From assembly GCA_015063645.1 (NCBI GenBank), contig SVTS01000026.1, forward strand, positions 1 to 33,360: DNA of 33,360 nucleotides, written 5' to 3'. The position numbers were made by a program, and so were the translations under genes. This document shows, piece by piece, positions 1 to 9,756 of the stretch. This DNA comes from Oscillospiraceae bacterium. Its GTDB lineage: Bacteria; Bacillota; Clostridia; Oscillospirales; CAG-272. Numbering within the stretch: position 1 is the stretch's first letter; the number at the start of each line of letters is the position of its first letter. A model generated the notes under the pieces. It made no database searches. It was given only the letters and a program-made list of their open reading frames with translations, and was not told the origin of the DNA.

Positions 1-127
1 AATGCAAAGCATTTTGAAGCGCTGACCGAGCCGGCAGGCGAGACCGCCCCTTGCACGCGGCGGTAGCCGCGGAAAAAGCTACACTTGTGCATAGTGTATA
101 CAGTATGTGCTTAAGTTAATGACATTG
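1..127. mobile_element. Right-end fragment of a MITE-like element, truncated by the window edge
   Basis: CTTAAGTTAATGACATTG at 110-127 matches the right terminal inverted repeat of the complete copy at 30354-30731. The preceding gtatacagtatgtg and GCCGCGGAAAAAGCT modules also match. Confidence 0.7.
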
Positions 128-143
128 GCAAAGGAATTATACT

Positions 144-1352
144 ATGATGAAACGAATGATAGCCGGCACTCTGGCGGTGCTGAGCCTCTGCTCCCTTGGG
201 GGATGCGGCACTAAAAATCCCGCGGGGGAGGATGCAGTCTCCCTGCGCGTCTGGGGATCCCAGGACGATCAGCAGCTGCTGCGGAAAATGTGTGAGGATT
301 TTGCTGCGGCAAATCCGGATAAAAACTATACCTTCCATTTCGGCGTTGTCGGCGAGGGCGACGCGAAAAAGATCTTTCTGGACGATCCCGCGGCGGCGGC
401 GGATGTGTTCCATTTTTCAAACGATCAGCTCTCTGATCTGGTTTCCGCCGGGGCTCTGGCGCAGATCGGCGGCGGATACAGAGAGCGCGCAGAGCGGGAA
501 AACGGCGCCGGATCCGTGGACGCATCCATGATCGACGGCAAGCTGTACGCGTTCCCCGCCACCGCGGACAACGGATATTTCCTTTATTATAACAAAAAGT
601 ATTTCGATGAGGCACCGGATACGCTGGACGATATCCTTGCCGCCTGCAATCAGGAGCGGAAATTCGCCATGAAGCTCTCGGATTCCTGGTACTGCGCATC
701 TTTCTTCCTCACCGCGGGCTGCACGTTCTCCGAGGAGAAGAAGATCGATTTCAACAGCCCGGCGGGACTTGCCGCCGCCACGGCGATGAATGCGCTCTGC
801 CGTGACAGCCGCTTCATCAACTTCGGCGCGGATTACGATTCCTCCATGATCTCCGGCTTCGGGGACGGATCGGTCATCGCCGCCGTGTCCGGCACGTGGA
901 CGGCGGAGAAGATCGCCTCCGAAATCGGCGCGGAGAATCTGGGCGCGGCAAAACTGCCCAAGGTGAAAATCGGCGGGGAAGAGCTGCAGATGCGCGGCTT
1001 CGCCGGCTACAAGCTGGTGGGCGTCAACGCCTCCTCTGCACATCCGGAGGATGCGGTGAAGCTGGCGGCGTGGCTGACGAATGAAGAGAATCAGATGAAG
1101 CGCTTCACGGAGCGCGCCGCGGGCCCCTCCAACACCAATGCCGCGGAGAGCGGCGCGGTGAAGGCAAACGTGGCGCTGGCGGCGCTGGCGGATCAGCTGC
1201 AGTATTCCGTCAGTCAGAATAACGTGCCCGCCTCCTACTGGACGGCGGCAGAGGGATTCGGCACGGATCTGGTCCGGGGCAACGTGCCCGATGCCGAGCT
1301 GCAGGCGAAGCTGGACACGCTGGTTGAGGTTGTGAACAACCCCATAGGCTGA
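144..1352 (+). CDS. malE: Extracellular solute-binding lipoprotein, maltodextrin type (MalE-like)
   Basis: Signal peptide plus lipobox (LSLCSLGGC), SBP family 1-like sequence, directly upstream of MalF/MalG-type permeases. Confidence 0.85.
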   Translation: MMKRMIAGTLAVLSLCSLGGCGTKNPAGEDAVSLRVWGSQDDQQLLRKMCEDFAAANPDKNYTFHFGVVGEGDAKKIFLDDPAAAADVFHFSNDQLSDLVSAGALAQIGGGYRERAERENGAGSVDASMIDGKLYAFPATADNGYFLYYNKKYFDEAPDTLDDILAACNQERKFAMKLSDSWYCASFFLTAGCTFSEEKKIDFNSPAGLAAATAMNALCRDSRFINFGADYDSSMISGFGDGSVIAAVSGTWTAEKIASEIGAENLGAAKLPKVKIGGEELQMRGFAGYKLVGVNASSAHPEDAVKLAAWLTNEENQMKRFTERAAGPSNTNAAESGAVKANVALAALADQLQYSVSQNNVPASYWTAAEGFGTDLVRGNVPDAELQAKLDTLVEVVNNPIG

Positions 1353-1377
1353 GACACGGACGACGAAAGGAGACACC

Positions 1378-2874
1378 ATGGCTGATCTCGATTATCTTGC
1401 TTCCTCGCCGGTGCGGAAATGGCGCATCCGCACCGGCAACGCCCTGCGCGCGCTTCCCGGACGCACCGCCGCGGGGATAAGGTCCCTGCCCCGCCGTGCG
1501 GCGTCCCTTTTCGGGGGCATCCGGCGGGGGATTCTTTCCCTCGGGCTGATTTTCCTCCGTGGGGATTTTGCGACGAAGCTGTCCTTTCTGGTTATGGGAT
1601 TCGGCTGTCTGCGCCGCCGCCGCATTGCCCGGGGGCTGTTCTATCTGCTGTTTCAGATCGGATTCTGGATTTTTTTCTCCACCGTGGGATTTGGATCCAT
1701 CGCGTCCCTCGCCACGCTGGGCGACACGGTGGCGGGAGAGGTATGGAACGCGGAAAAGGGCATTTTTGAATACAGCGCCGGGGACAACTCGATGCTGATC
1801 CTGCTTTACGGCGTGGTATCGATTCTGATCGTCCTGCTCCACACGGGCGTATGGATTTCCTCGGTGCGGGTGTGCCGGGAGTCGGAACTGATCGCCCGGG
1901 CGGGCGGGAAGATGCCCCGTCTGCGGGATGAAGTGACGGCGCTGGCGAACGGGGAATTTCACAAGACGCTGCTGTTTCTGCCCACGCTTGCGGTGATTGT
2001 ATTTACGGTTCTGCCGCTGATCTTTATGATTCTCATCGCGTTCACGGATTATGACCGCTTTCACATGCCGCCGGGGAATCTTTTTTCCTGGGTGGGGCTT
2101 GAAAATTTCCGCGCCATTTTCGGGCTGGGGGAGAATGCGCTGCTTGGGCAGACGTTCCGCTCCATTCTGTCCTGGACGCTGATCTGGGCGGCGATTGCCA
2201 CGCTGTCGAACTATCTTTTCGGGATGCTGCTGGCGCTTCTGATCAGCCGGCGGGGGATCCGCTGCAAAAAGCTGTTCCGATCCGTATTTGTCACGACGAT
2301 TGCGGTTCCGCAGTTTGTTTCGCTGATGTTTATGCGGAATCTGCTCTCGGACACGGGGCTGGTGAACGTATTTCTGACGCAGATGGGCTGGATCACGTCG
2401 CCGATTCCGTTTCTGACGGACGGGACGGTGGCGAAGTTTACGGTGCTGGCTGTGAACATGTGGGTGGGCATTCCGTACTCGATGCTGATCACCACGGGCA
2501 TTCTTCTGAACATTCCCCGGGATCTGTACGAGGCGTCCCGCATTGACGGGGCATCGCCCATGATGCAGTTCCGCAAGATCACGCTGCCGTACGTGCTGTA
2601 TGTGACGGCGCCGTATCTGATCACGCAGTTTGTAGGGAACATCAACAATTTCAATGTGATATGGCTGCTTTCCGGCGGCGGTCCGATGACGGGGGAATAC
2701 TATCAGGCGGGCAGGACGGATCTGCTGATCACATGGCTGTACCGGATCACCACGGGTGAGCAGAACTACAAGCTGGCGTCGGTGATCGGGATTATCACCT
2801 TTGCGGTGTGTGCGGCGTTTTCGCTGATCGTATACAGCCGGACGACATCGGCGGGAGAGGGGGATTTCGGATGA
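1378..2874 (+). CDS. malF: Maltodextrin ABC transporter permease, MalF-like
   Basis: 498 aa, multiple TM segments, EAA-like loop (DLYEASRIDGASPMMQFRKITLPYV). Confidence 0.9.
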   Translation: MADLDYLASSPVRKWRIRTGNALRALPGRTAAGIRSLPRRAASLFGGIRRGILSLGLIFLRGDFATKLSFLVMGFGCLRRRRIARGLFYLLFQIGFWIFFSTVGFGSIASLATLGDTVAGEVWNAEKGIFEYSAGDNSMLILLYGVVSILIVLLHTGVWISSVRVCRESELIARAGGKMPRLRDEVTALANGEFHKTLLFLPTLAVIVFTVLPLIFMILIAFTDYDRFHMPPGNLFSWVGLENFRAIFGLGENALLGQTFRSILSWTLIWAAIATLSNYLFGMLLALLISRRGIRCKKLFRSVFVTTIAVPQFVSLMFMRNLLSDTGLVNVFLTQMGWITSPIPFLTDGTVAKFTVLAVNMWVGIPYSMLITTGILLNIPRDLYEASRIDGASPMMQFRKITLPYVLYVTAPYLITQFVGNINNFNVIWLLSGGGPMTGEYYQAGRTDLLITWLYRITTGEQNYKLASVIGIITFAVCAAFSLIVYSRTTSAGEGDFG

Positions 2875-3707
2875 GGAGACGGAGCGGCGACGTACTGGCG
2901 TACGCGGTGCTGACAGTGCTGTCGGTTTTATGGCTGATTCCGGTATTTTTCCTTGTGGTGCATTCATTCCGGGGGGAGCCGGGTGCGGCGATCCGGTATA
3001 TTTTTCCGAAGGAGTATACCTGGGACAATTATATCCGATTATTCACGGAGACGGAGTTATTCAATTTTCCCCGCTGGTACGGGAACACGCTGATTGTTTC
3101 GCTTGCGAGCTGTGTTTTATCCACGGCGTATGTACTGATGATTGCGTATGCGTTTTCGCGGCTGCGCTTTCCGGGTCGGGGGGCGATGATGAAAGCGGGG
3201 CTTGTGCTGAACATGTTCCCGGGATTCATGTCGATGATTGCGGTATATTTTATCCTGAAGGCGGTGGGGCTGACGCAGTCGCTTCTGGCTTTGGTACTGG
3301 TATATTCGGGATCGTCGGCTTTGACGTATTATGTAGCGAAGGGATTTTTCGACACGGTACCGCGGGCACTGGACGAGGCGGCGTATATTGACGGGGCATC
3401 GGCGGCGATGATATTCCGGATGATCACGCTGCCATTGTCCCGACCGATGATTGTATACACGGTACTGATGTCGTTCATGGCACCGTGGATGGATTATATA
3501 TTTGCGTCGGTGATTATGAAGGATGCGTACGACAGCTACACGGTGGCATTGGGGTTATTCCAGATGATATCCCGGGAGAACATTTACGATTATTTTACGG
3601 TATTCTGTGCGGGGGCTGTGCTGGTGGCGATACCGATTTCGGTGGTATTTTTCCTGCTGCAGCGGTATTATGTGGAAGGAATCACCGGCGGTGCTGTGAA
3701 GGGATGA
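2871..3707 (+). CDS. malG: Maltodextrin ABC transporter permease, MalG-like
   Basis: ATG at 2871 overlaps the malF stop (ATGA); EAA loop (ALDEAAYIDGASAAMIFRMITLPLS). Confidence 0.9.
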   Translation: MRRRSGDVLAYAVLTVLSVLWLIPVFFLVVHSFRGEPGAAIRYIFPKEYTWDNYIRLFTETELFNFPRWYGNTLIVSLASCVLSTAYVLMIAYAFSRLRFPGRGAMMKAGLVLNMFPGFMSMIAVYFILKAVGLTQSLLALVLVYSGSSALTYYVAKGFFDTVPRALDEAAYIDGASAAMIFRMITLPLSRPMIVYTVLMSFMAPWMDYIFASVIMKDAYDSYTVALGLFQMISRENIYDYFTVFCAGAVLVAIPISVVFFLLQRYYVEGITGGAVKG

Positions 3708-3709
3708 GG

Positions 3710-3860
3710 GGAGAGACGGGGGGACTCCGTCCCCCTGCCCCCCTGCGGGGTTTCACCCCGGACCCCCGTGGGCATAGGATTTCGCGGCGTGCGCGCCGCG
3801 ACCGGAGACGCTGTCTCCGGACTCTGCGACCTTGCGAGTTGCCTGCGGCAACTCGGAAAA
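3710..3860. repeat. Cluster of tandem intergenic hairpins between malG and malQ
   Basis: CGGGGTTTCACCCCG (3746-3760), CGCGGCGTGCGCGCCGCG (3783-3800), CCGGAGACGCTGTCTCCGG (3802-3820) and CGAGTTGCCTGCGGCAACTCG (3835-3855) are consecutive inverted repeats. Confidence 0.75.
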
Positions 3861-3957
3861 GGTCGATCAAAACTTTTATGGGGGGACAGTTGGATTTTTG
3901 TCAGCTGCCGGGGGGTGGGGTTCCCCCGGAAAACGAACGATCGGGAGAATGAGGTTT

Positions 3958-5457
3958 ATGCGTGAAAGCGGAATTTTACTGCCGATGGCTTCTTTGCCGT
4001 CATCCTGGGGGATCGGTTCTCTGGGAGAGGAGGCGTTTCTCTTTGCGGATTTTCTCGCCGCGGCGGGGCAATCCGTCTGGCAGGTACTGCCTCTCACGGT
4101 GCCGGATTTTGTGCATTCGCCTTATGCGTCACCCTCGGCGTTTGCGGGCAATCCGATGCTGATCGATCCCGCATCGCTGGCGGCGGACGGTCTGATCACC
4201 GCCGCTGAGGCGGATCCCCCGGCGGGGGCGATGGCGGATCGGGTGGATTACGCCTTTGCGGCACGGGAGAAGGATCGCTGTCTGCGGCGGGCGTATCTTT
4301 CGTTCCGGCAGTCGCCGTCTGCGGAATTTGACAGATTCCGGGAGCGGGAGGCGCACTGGTTATCCGGATACGCGCTGTTCGCGGCGGTCAAGGGATATTA
4401 CGGCGGCAGACCGTGGTGGTTATGGGATGACGGGATCCGGATGCGCCGGGAGGCGGATATACGCCGTTTCCGGGAGGAATTGGCGGAGGAGATCGGTTTT
4501 ACGGAGTTCTGTCAGTATATATTTGAGCGGCAGTTGGGGAAACTCCGGGATCGGCTCGGAGCGCGGGGCATCACGCTGATGGGGGACATTCCGTTTTACG
4601 TGGCGCACGACTCGGCGGACGTATGGGAGAATCCGTCCCTGTTCGCACTCAGAGAGGACGGATCGGTCCGGCTTGCGGCAGGCGTACCGCCGGATTTCTT
4701 CTCAGCCCGCGGGCAGTTATGGGGGAATCCGGTATACGACTGGGACAGAATGGCGGCGGACGGATTTGATTTCTGGATGCGGCGGCTTGCGCGGTGCGGG
4801 GCGATGTACGGCGCTTTGCGGCTGGATCATTTCCGGGCGTTTGATTCCTATTATGTGATAGCCGGCGGAGCGCCGGATGCATCGGCGGGGGAATGGCGCG
4901 AGGGACCCGGGCGGCGGTTTATCGACGAAGTACGGCGGCGGATGCCGGGGCTGATACTGATCGCGGAGGATCTGGGCGAGCTTACGCCGGGGGTGCATGC
5001 GCTGCGCCGCTGGGCGGGGATCCCGGGCATGCGGGTGATGCAGTTTGCCTTCGGCGGCGGTGCGGACGATCCGTTTCTGCCCCACAATTACGACAGGAAC
5101 ACGGCGGTGTATCTGGGAACCCACGACAATGACACCACGGCGGGATGGTGGGATTCCATCGGCACGGCTGAGCGGAGCCGCGCGGCGGCGTATCTGGGAA
5201 TCGGTCGGCGTGCATCGGCGAAGACGGCGGTCCGGGCGATGATGCGCATGGCATCCGCCTCGGCGGCGGATCGGGTCATATTCACCCTGGCGGACGTCGG
5301 TGCCGCAGGGAGCGATGCACGCATCAACACGCCGGGTGTCGGGCAGGGATGCTGGCAGTATCGGGCAATGGTGGGATTTGCGTCGGAGAGGGACGCGGAA
5401 TTTTTGCGGGAGATCACGGAGATTTACGGGAGGAAACGGAAAAGTGAGCGGGATTAA
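3958..5457 (+). CDS. malQ: 4-alpha-glucanotransferase (GH77)
   Basis: RESGILLPMASLPSSWGIGSLG start, LRLDHFRAF, ILIAEDLGELTPGV and YLGTHDNDTTAGWW motifs. Confidence 0.93.
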   Translation: MRESGILLPMASLPSSWGIGSLGEEAFLFADFLAAAGQSVWQVLPLTVPDFVHSPYASPSAFAGNPMLIDPASLAADGLITAAEADPPAGAMADRVDYAFAAREKDRCLRRAYLSFRQSPSAEFDRFREREAHWLSGYALFAAVKGYYGGRPWWLWDDGIRMRREADIRRFREELAEEIGFTEFCQYIFERQLGKLRDRLGARGITLMGDIPFYVAHDSADVWENPSLFALREDGSVRLAAGVPPDFFSARGQLWGNPVYDWDRMAADGFDFWMRRLARCGAMYGALRLDHFRAFDSYYVIAGGAPDASAGEWREGPGRRFIDEVRRRMPGLILIAEDLGELTPGVHALRRWAGIPGMRVMQFAFGGGADDPFLPHNYDRNTAVYLGTHDNDTTAGWWDSIGTAERSRAAAYLGIGRRASAKTAVRAMMRMASASAADRVIFTLADVGAAGSDARINTPGVGQGCWQYRAMVGFASERDAEFLREITEIYGRKRKSERD

Positions 5458-7780
5458 AGAGGAATTTCTGGCGGAGGCACAGCGGTGCGGATATACCGCC
5501 ATGGAGGCGGGGGAACGGTACCGTTTTCTCTCGGATTTTGTGATGCGGCGGATGCTGCCGCAGATTACGGAGGCGCGCTCCCGGGCGGCACAGGAGAAGA
5601 CGGCGTACTATCTCTCGGCGGAATTTCTGATGGGACGGATGATTCACGCGAATCTGTATAATCTGGGAATGCTGGAAGAGCTCCGCGAGGCGGCGGCGGA
5701 GATGGGCGTGGACATCGGGAATTTTGAGGAGGTGCCGGATCATGCGCTGGGCAACGGGGGACTGGGTCGGCTGGCGGCGTGTTTTCTGGATTCCTCAGCG
5801 ACGCAGGATATCCCTCTGTGGGGATATGGGATCCGCTACCGGTACGGGCTGTTCTCCCAGCGGCTTTCCGCAGGATTCCAGGAGGAGGAAGCGGACGACT
5901 GGATGCGGATGGGGGATCCCTGGTCGATCCGGCGGGAGAGTGAAGCGGTATCGGTGACGCTGGGACGGCGGCGCGTGCGTGCGGTGCCCTACGATATGCC
6001 CGTATTCGGATACGGGGAGCGGGGGCGGATCTGCATTCTGCGGCTGTGGCAGGCGGAGAGTGAGGAGCCTCTGAAGCTGCCGCTCTTTGAGGCGGGGCGC
6101 TACAGTGCGGCATCGGCACAGAGAGAACGTGCGGAGCGGATTTCCGCGGTGCTCTATCCGGGGGATGCCGCAGCGGCGGGGAAGGAGCTGCGGCTGAGTC
6201 AGGAGATCTTTTTCAGTGAGGCATCGGCGGAGGATATTCTCAGACGGTTCGGGCAGGCGCACGGACAGGATTGGGAAAAACTGCCGGAATATGCGGTGAT
6301 CCAGCTGAACGATACCCATCCCACCATGGCGATTCCCGCGCTGATCAGCCGGCTGGAGGGGCGGGGCGTGCCTTTTCCCGCGGCGGTTTCGCTTGCGGGC
6401 CGGATATTTGCGTACACCAATCACACCGTGATGGCGGAGGCGCTGGAGGAGTGGGACGAGGCTCTGCTGCGGCGGCTCGCACCCCGCGCCCACCGGATTC
6501 TCGTCCGTCTGCAGGGGCTGCTGACACAGGAGATGGCAGAGCGCGGCGTGGAGGATGAGGGGATGCACATCATCGCCCACGGCAGAGTGCGGATGGCGAA
6601 TTTAGCCAGCTTTATGAGCATGCGCATCAACGGCGTGGCAAAACTGCACACGGAGATTCTGCGGCGGGATGTGCTCCGGGGCTGGCACGGAATGTACCCG
6701 GATAAGCTGACAAATGTGACCAACGGCATCACCCAGCGCCGCTGGCTGGGCGTGGCGAATCCGCTTCTGGCGGAATTTGTGACGGAGCGGATCGGGGACG
6801 GCTGGCTGACGGAGGCGGATCAGCTGAGCGGTCTGGGTGCGTACCTGCACGATACGGATTCCCTCAGGGAATTCGCCCGCATCAGGCGGGAGAACAAGCG
6901 GCGGCTGGTGCGGGCGCTTGAGACGCAGTGCGGCATCACGGCGGACGCGTCCATGATGTTTGATATACAGATCAAGCGGCTCCACGAGTACAAGCGCCAG
7001 CTGATGAATGCGTTTTCCATTCTGCGGATGTATTTTGATCTGAGAGAGGGCGCGGCGCCGGATTTCCAGCCGACGGCGTATATCTTCGGCGCGAAGAGCG
7101 CGCCGGGATATGCCCGGGCGAAGGGCATCATCCGGTATATCCTTGCCATTGCCCATCTGGTGAACAGCGATCCCGCACTCAGAGAGCGGATGCAGGTGAT
7201 CTTCGTGCCGGATTACAACGTATCCTGGGCGGAAAAGCTGGTGGCGGCGGGGGATCTCTCCGAGCAGATCTCCATGGCGGGCACGGAAGCCAGCGGCACG
7301 GGCAACATGAAATTCATGCTGAACGGTGCGCCCACGCTGGGAACGTATGACGGCGCGAATCTGGAAATTCTGGAAGCGGCGGGGGAGGAGAACAATTTCT
7401 TCTTCGGCGCGGATGCGCAGGAGACTGCGCGTCGTCTGGCGGAGCACAATCCGGGACGGATGCTGGAGGAGGATGCGCGGCTCCGCCGGGTGGTGGACAC
7501 GCTGATCGACGGCACGTTCGACGACGGCGGAAGCGGGATTTTCGCAGAGCTGCATCACGCCCTGACGGCGGGCACGGACTGGCACCGTCCGGATCACTAT
7601 TTTGTGCTGGGGGATTTTGGGGCATACACGGATGCCCGCCGCCGTGCGGCAGCCGCATATCGGGACACGGACCGCTACGCGGCGATGGGACTGGCGAATA
7701 CCGCCGCCGCCGGCAGATTCTCCAGCGACCGCAGTGTGAGGGAATACGCACAGCGGGTGTGGGGTGTGGGGAGAGGTTGA
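5444..7780 (+). CDS. glgP: Glycogen/maltodextrin phosphorylase (GT35)
   Basis: AYYLSAEFLMGR, LGNGGLGRLAACFLDS and ISMAGTEASGTGNMKFMLNGAPTLGTYDGANLE motifs. GTG start at 5444 overlaps the malQ end. Confidence 0.93.
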   Translation: MSGIKEEFLAEAQRCGYTAMEAGERYRFLSDFVMRRMLPQITEARSRAAQEKTAYYLSAEFLMGRMIHANLYNLGMLEELREAAAEMGVDIGNFEEVPDHALGNGGLGRLAACFLDSSATQDIPLWGYGIRYRYGLFSQRLSAGFQEEEADDWMRMGDPWSIRRESEAVSVTLGRRRVRAVPYDMPVFGYGERGRICILRLWQAESEEPLKLPLFEAGRYSAASAQRERAERISAVLYPGDAAAAGKELRLSQEIFFSEASAEDILRRFGQAHGQDWEKLPEYAVIQLNDTHPTMAIPALISRLEGRGVPFPAAVSLAGRIFAYTNHTVMAEALEEWDEALLRRLAPRAHRILVRLQGLLTQEMAERGVEDEGMHIIAHGRVRMANLASFMSMRINGVAKLHTEILRRDVLRGWHGMYPDKLTNVTNGITQRRWLGVANPLLAEFVTERIGDGWLTEADQLSGLGAYLHDTDSLREFARIRRENKRRLVRALETQCGITADASMMFDIQIKRLHEYKRQLMNAFSILRMYFDLREGAAPDFQPTAYIFGAKSAPGYARAKGIIRYILAIAHLVNSDPALRERMQVIFVPDYNVSWAEKLVAAGDLSEQISMAGTEASGTGNMKFMLNGAPTLGTYDGANLEILEAAGEENNFFFGADAQETARRLAEHNPGRMLEEDARLRRVVDTLIDGTFDDGGSGIFAELHHALTAGTDWHRPDHYFVLGDFGAYTDARRRAAAAYRDTDRYAAMGLANTAAAGRFSSDRSVREYAQRVWGVGRG

Positions 7781-7794
7781 GCTTTCTGCGGTAT

Positions 7795-8090
7795 AATCTT
7801 CTGCTGTGCAGCCTCTCATCCCCCAATCTCCTTGGCTCTCGCCGTAGTTTGTTCTCTCCACAAGAAAGAATAGCGCCGGAAGCTTTTGTATTGCAAAAGC
7901 TTCCGGCGCACTATTATATGGTATGCGGGTAAAATCCTCACCGCGAGGCAAGGATGATGGGGGAGATAGGGGTGCGGGGGGAAGAGGGGGAAGAAAACTT
8001 CGCCGTTTGAGATGGTTTCTTCCCCCTCTTCCCCCCGCCCGCGGCATACGCCGCGGAAAAAGCCGCACTGCACGTGCAGTCCTCTGCTTT
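7795..8090. repeat. Modular intergenic repeat (same family as the internal modules of the MITE at 30354)
   Basis: Central palindrome GCGCCGGAAGCTTTTG-tattg-CAAAAGCTTCCGGCGC (7873-7909); perfect 23-bp purine/pyrimidine stem (7974-7996 / 8016-8038) around the loop ACTTCGCCGTTTGAGATGG. Confidence 0.85.
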
Positions 8091-9291
8091 ACAGCAGTTC
8101 TTCGTTATACACCGCTCTCTCGCCGCCGGCGAAAGGCGGACGCACACGCGCCGCGGCGACTGCCGCCTGTCCGATCCGGTTTGCAGTGAGCCGCAGAGGC
8201 ACCGCAACCCGCTTCAGATGCATCCCGATCATCGTTCCGCCGATGTCCAGTCCCGCATCTGCCCGGATTTCCGCCACTGCCGCCGGCTCGGTGAATTCCG
8301 CCCATGCCGCCGCGGCAAACGCGCCTCCTGCCTTCGGCATCGGCACGACGTTCACGATTTCCAGACCCAGCGCGTCCGCGGTTTCCCGCTCCACAATCAG
8401 TGCACGGTTCAGATGCTCACAGCACTGCGCCGCCATGCGGATGCCCCGGGGGGCAAATACGTCTCTGAGCCCCGCGAATACGGCGTTCGCCGCTTCGGGA
8501 GAGGAGGAGGATCCGATCCGCTCGCCGGTGATCTCGCTGGAGGAACAGCCGATCACCACCAGCTGACCTGCCGTCAGGCGTGCCGTTTCGCACAGCTCTT
8601 CTGCGGCGGCAGATGCCTGTGCGCGGATTTCCGCCGCGGCGGATTCGCTCAGCAGATCCTCCGCCTGCAGCGGAATGTCAAACGCCTGTGCCATCTCCGC
8701 CATGGTGCATACGGTGGTCTGCGCCGCCGTGGATTCGTCCTCCACGGGATGGGAGAGGAAGAGGCAGCCGTCCGTGCCGGCGTTCACGCCGGAGAGCACG
8801 TCGATCTCCCGGTCGCCGATCATGACGGTTTTGGATTTATCCAGCCCGTACCGGTCGCAGATGAACTGCACGGCATCGGGTGCGGGCTTGGAGGGGAAGT
8901 GGAGGGTGGAATCCACGCCGCCGGAGAAATATTTATCCAGCCCGAACAGGCGCAGGTACGCCCATGAGCTCTGGTTGCGGTGGGTGTAGAGGTAATTTTT
9001 GCCGCCATTCTCGCAGATGGCGCGGAGAAGAGCCGCCGTGCCGGGGAAGACGGTGACTGCGGGGCGGAGCGCCCAGGAATGGGCGAGATTTACGCACGCG
9101 CGGTAGGTTTCCTCGGAGAGGTGATAGAATTTTTTCACTTCTGCGAAGTTGATATAGAGGAGGCGGAGGACGTTGTCGTGATCGAATTCGACGCCCTCGC
9201 GGGACATGATCTGCTCAAACGCCTCGGCGATATGGGGATACGTATCGAGGAGCGTGCCGTCGAAGTCCCAGAGATAGGAGGTGTATTTCAT
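8089..9291 (-). CDS. Fusion protein: HAD-family phosphatase + YwlG/UPF0340 (TIGR01440-like) domain
   Basis: N-terminal WDFDGTLLDTYP and VMIGDREIDVLSGVNAG HAD motifs; C-terminal half resembles YwlG (LTAGQLVVIGCSSSEITGERIGSSSSPEAA...GLDIGGTMIGMHLKRVAVPLR). One uninterrupted ORF. Confidence 0.85.
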   Translation of the reverse strand: MKYTSYLWDFDGTLLDTYPHIAEAFEQIMSREGVEFDHDNVLRLLYINFAEVKKFYHLSEETYRACVNLAHSWALRPAVTVFPGTAALLRAICENGGKNYLYTHRNQSSWAYLRLFGLDKYFSGGVDSTLHFPSKPAPDAVQFICDRYGLDKSKTVMIGDREIDVLSGVNAGTDGCLFLSHPVEDESTAAQTTVCTMAEMAQAFDIPLQAEDLLSESAAAEIRAQASAAAEELCETARLTAGQLVVIGCSSSEITGERIGSSSSPEAANAVFAGLRDVFAPRGIRMAAQCCEHLNRALIVERETADALGLEIVNVVPMPKAGGAFAAAAWAEFTEPAAVAEIRADAGLDIGGTMIGMHLKRVAVPLRLTANRIGQAAVAAARVRPPFAGGERAVYNEELL

Positions 9292-9330
9292 GGTGTGGGG
9301 TTCCTTTTGTTTTCAGAATGAATTACAGTT

Positions 9331-9720
9331 TTCTTCTGCTGTGCAGCTTTTTCCGCCGCGCATGCGGCGGGCGGGGAAGAGGGGGAAAGAACCATCCCAC
9401 GGGACCCCCCAAAGCTCGCTTCGCTCACTTCGGGGAACCCCTACCACGGCGAAGTTTCTTTCCCCCTCTTCCCCTGCACCCCATCTTCCCCGATCTCCTT
9501 GCCTCCCGGCGAAGTTGGACAGCCCTGTTACTTATTCGCGCCGGAAGATTTTGCATTGCAAAATCTTCCGGCGCAAGAAAATTTATGGGAATTCACGTCT
9601 TAGCTGAGCCAAGGAGGTTTGGGGTGGGGTTGTAAGGGGAGGGGAAAGGAAACTTCGGCGTATGAGATGGTTCCTTTCCCCTCCCATACGTCGCGCCGCC
9701 GCCGGAGGCGGCAGGCGCGA
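9331..9720. repeat. Modular intergenic repeat with a nested insertion in one hairpin loop
   Basis: Stem 9373-9391/9456-9474 with a 64-nt loop; palindrome 9538-9574; stem 9637-9651/9671-9685 with a 19-nt loop. Confidence 0.85.
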
Positions 9721-9756
9721 TATCTATGGCGCCAGACCGACGCACAAAATTCAGTT

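Noticed and set aside
1-143. MITE end as a promoter donor for malE
   Set aside because: No -35/-10 pair with acceptable spacing could be placed between 90 and 143; the rest of the element lies outside the window.
1210-2967. 585-aa minus-strand ORF antisense to malF
   Set aside because: Arg/His/Pro/Gln-rich shadow ORF typical of antisense high-GC coding DNA; the plus strand encodes a clear permease.
6602-8068. 488-aa minus-strand ORF antisense to glgP
   Set aside because: Shadow of a clear phosphorylase gene, Arg-rich with no domain signature, and extends into an intergenic repeat.
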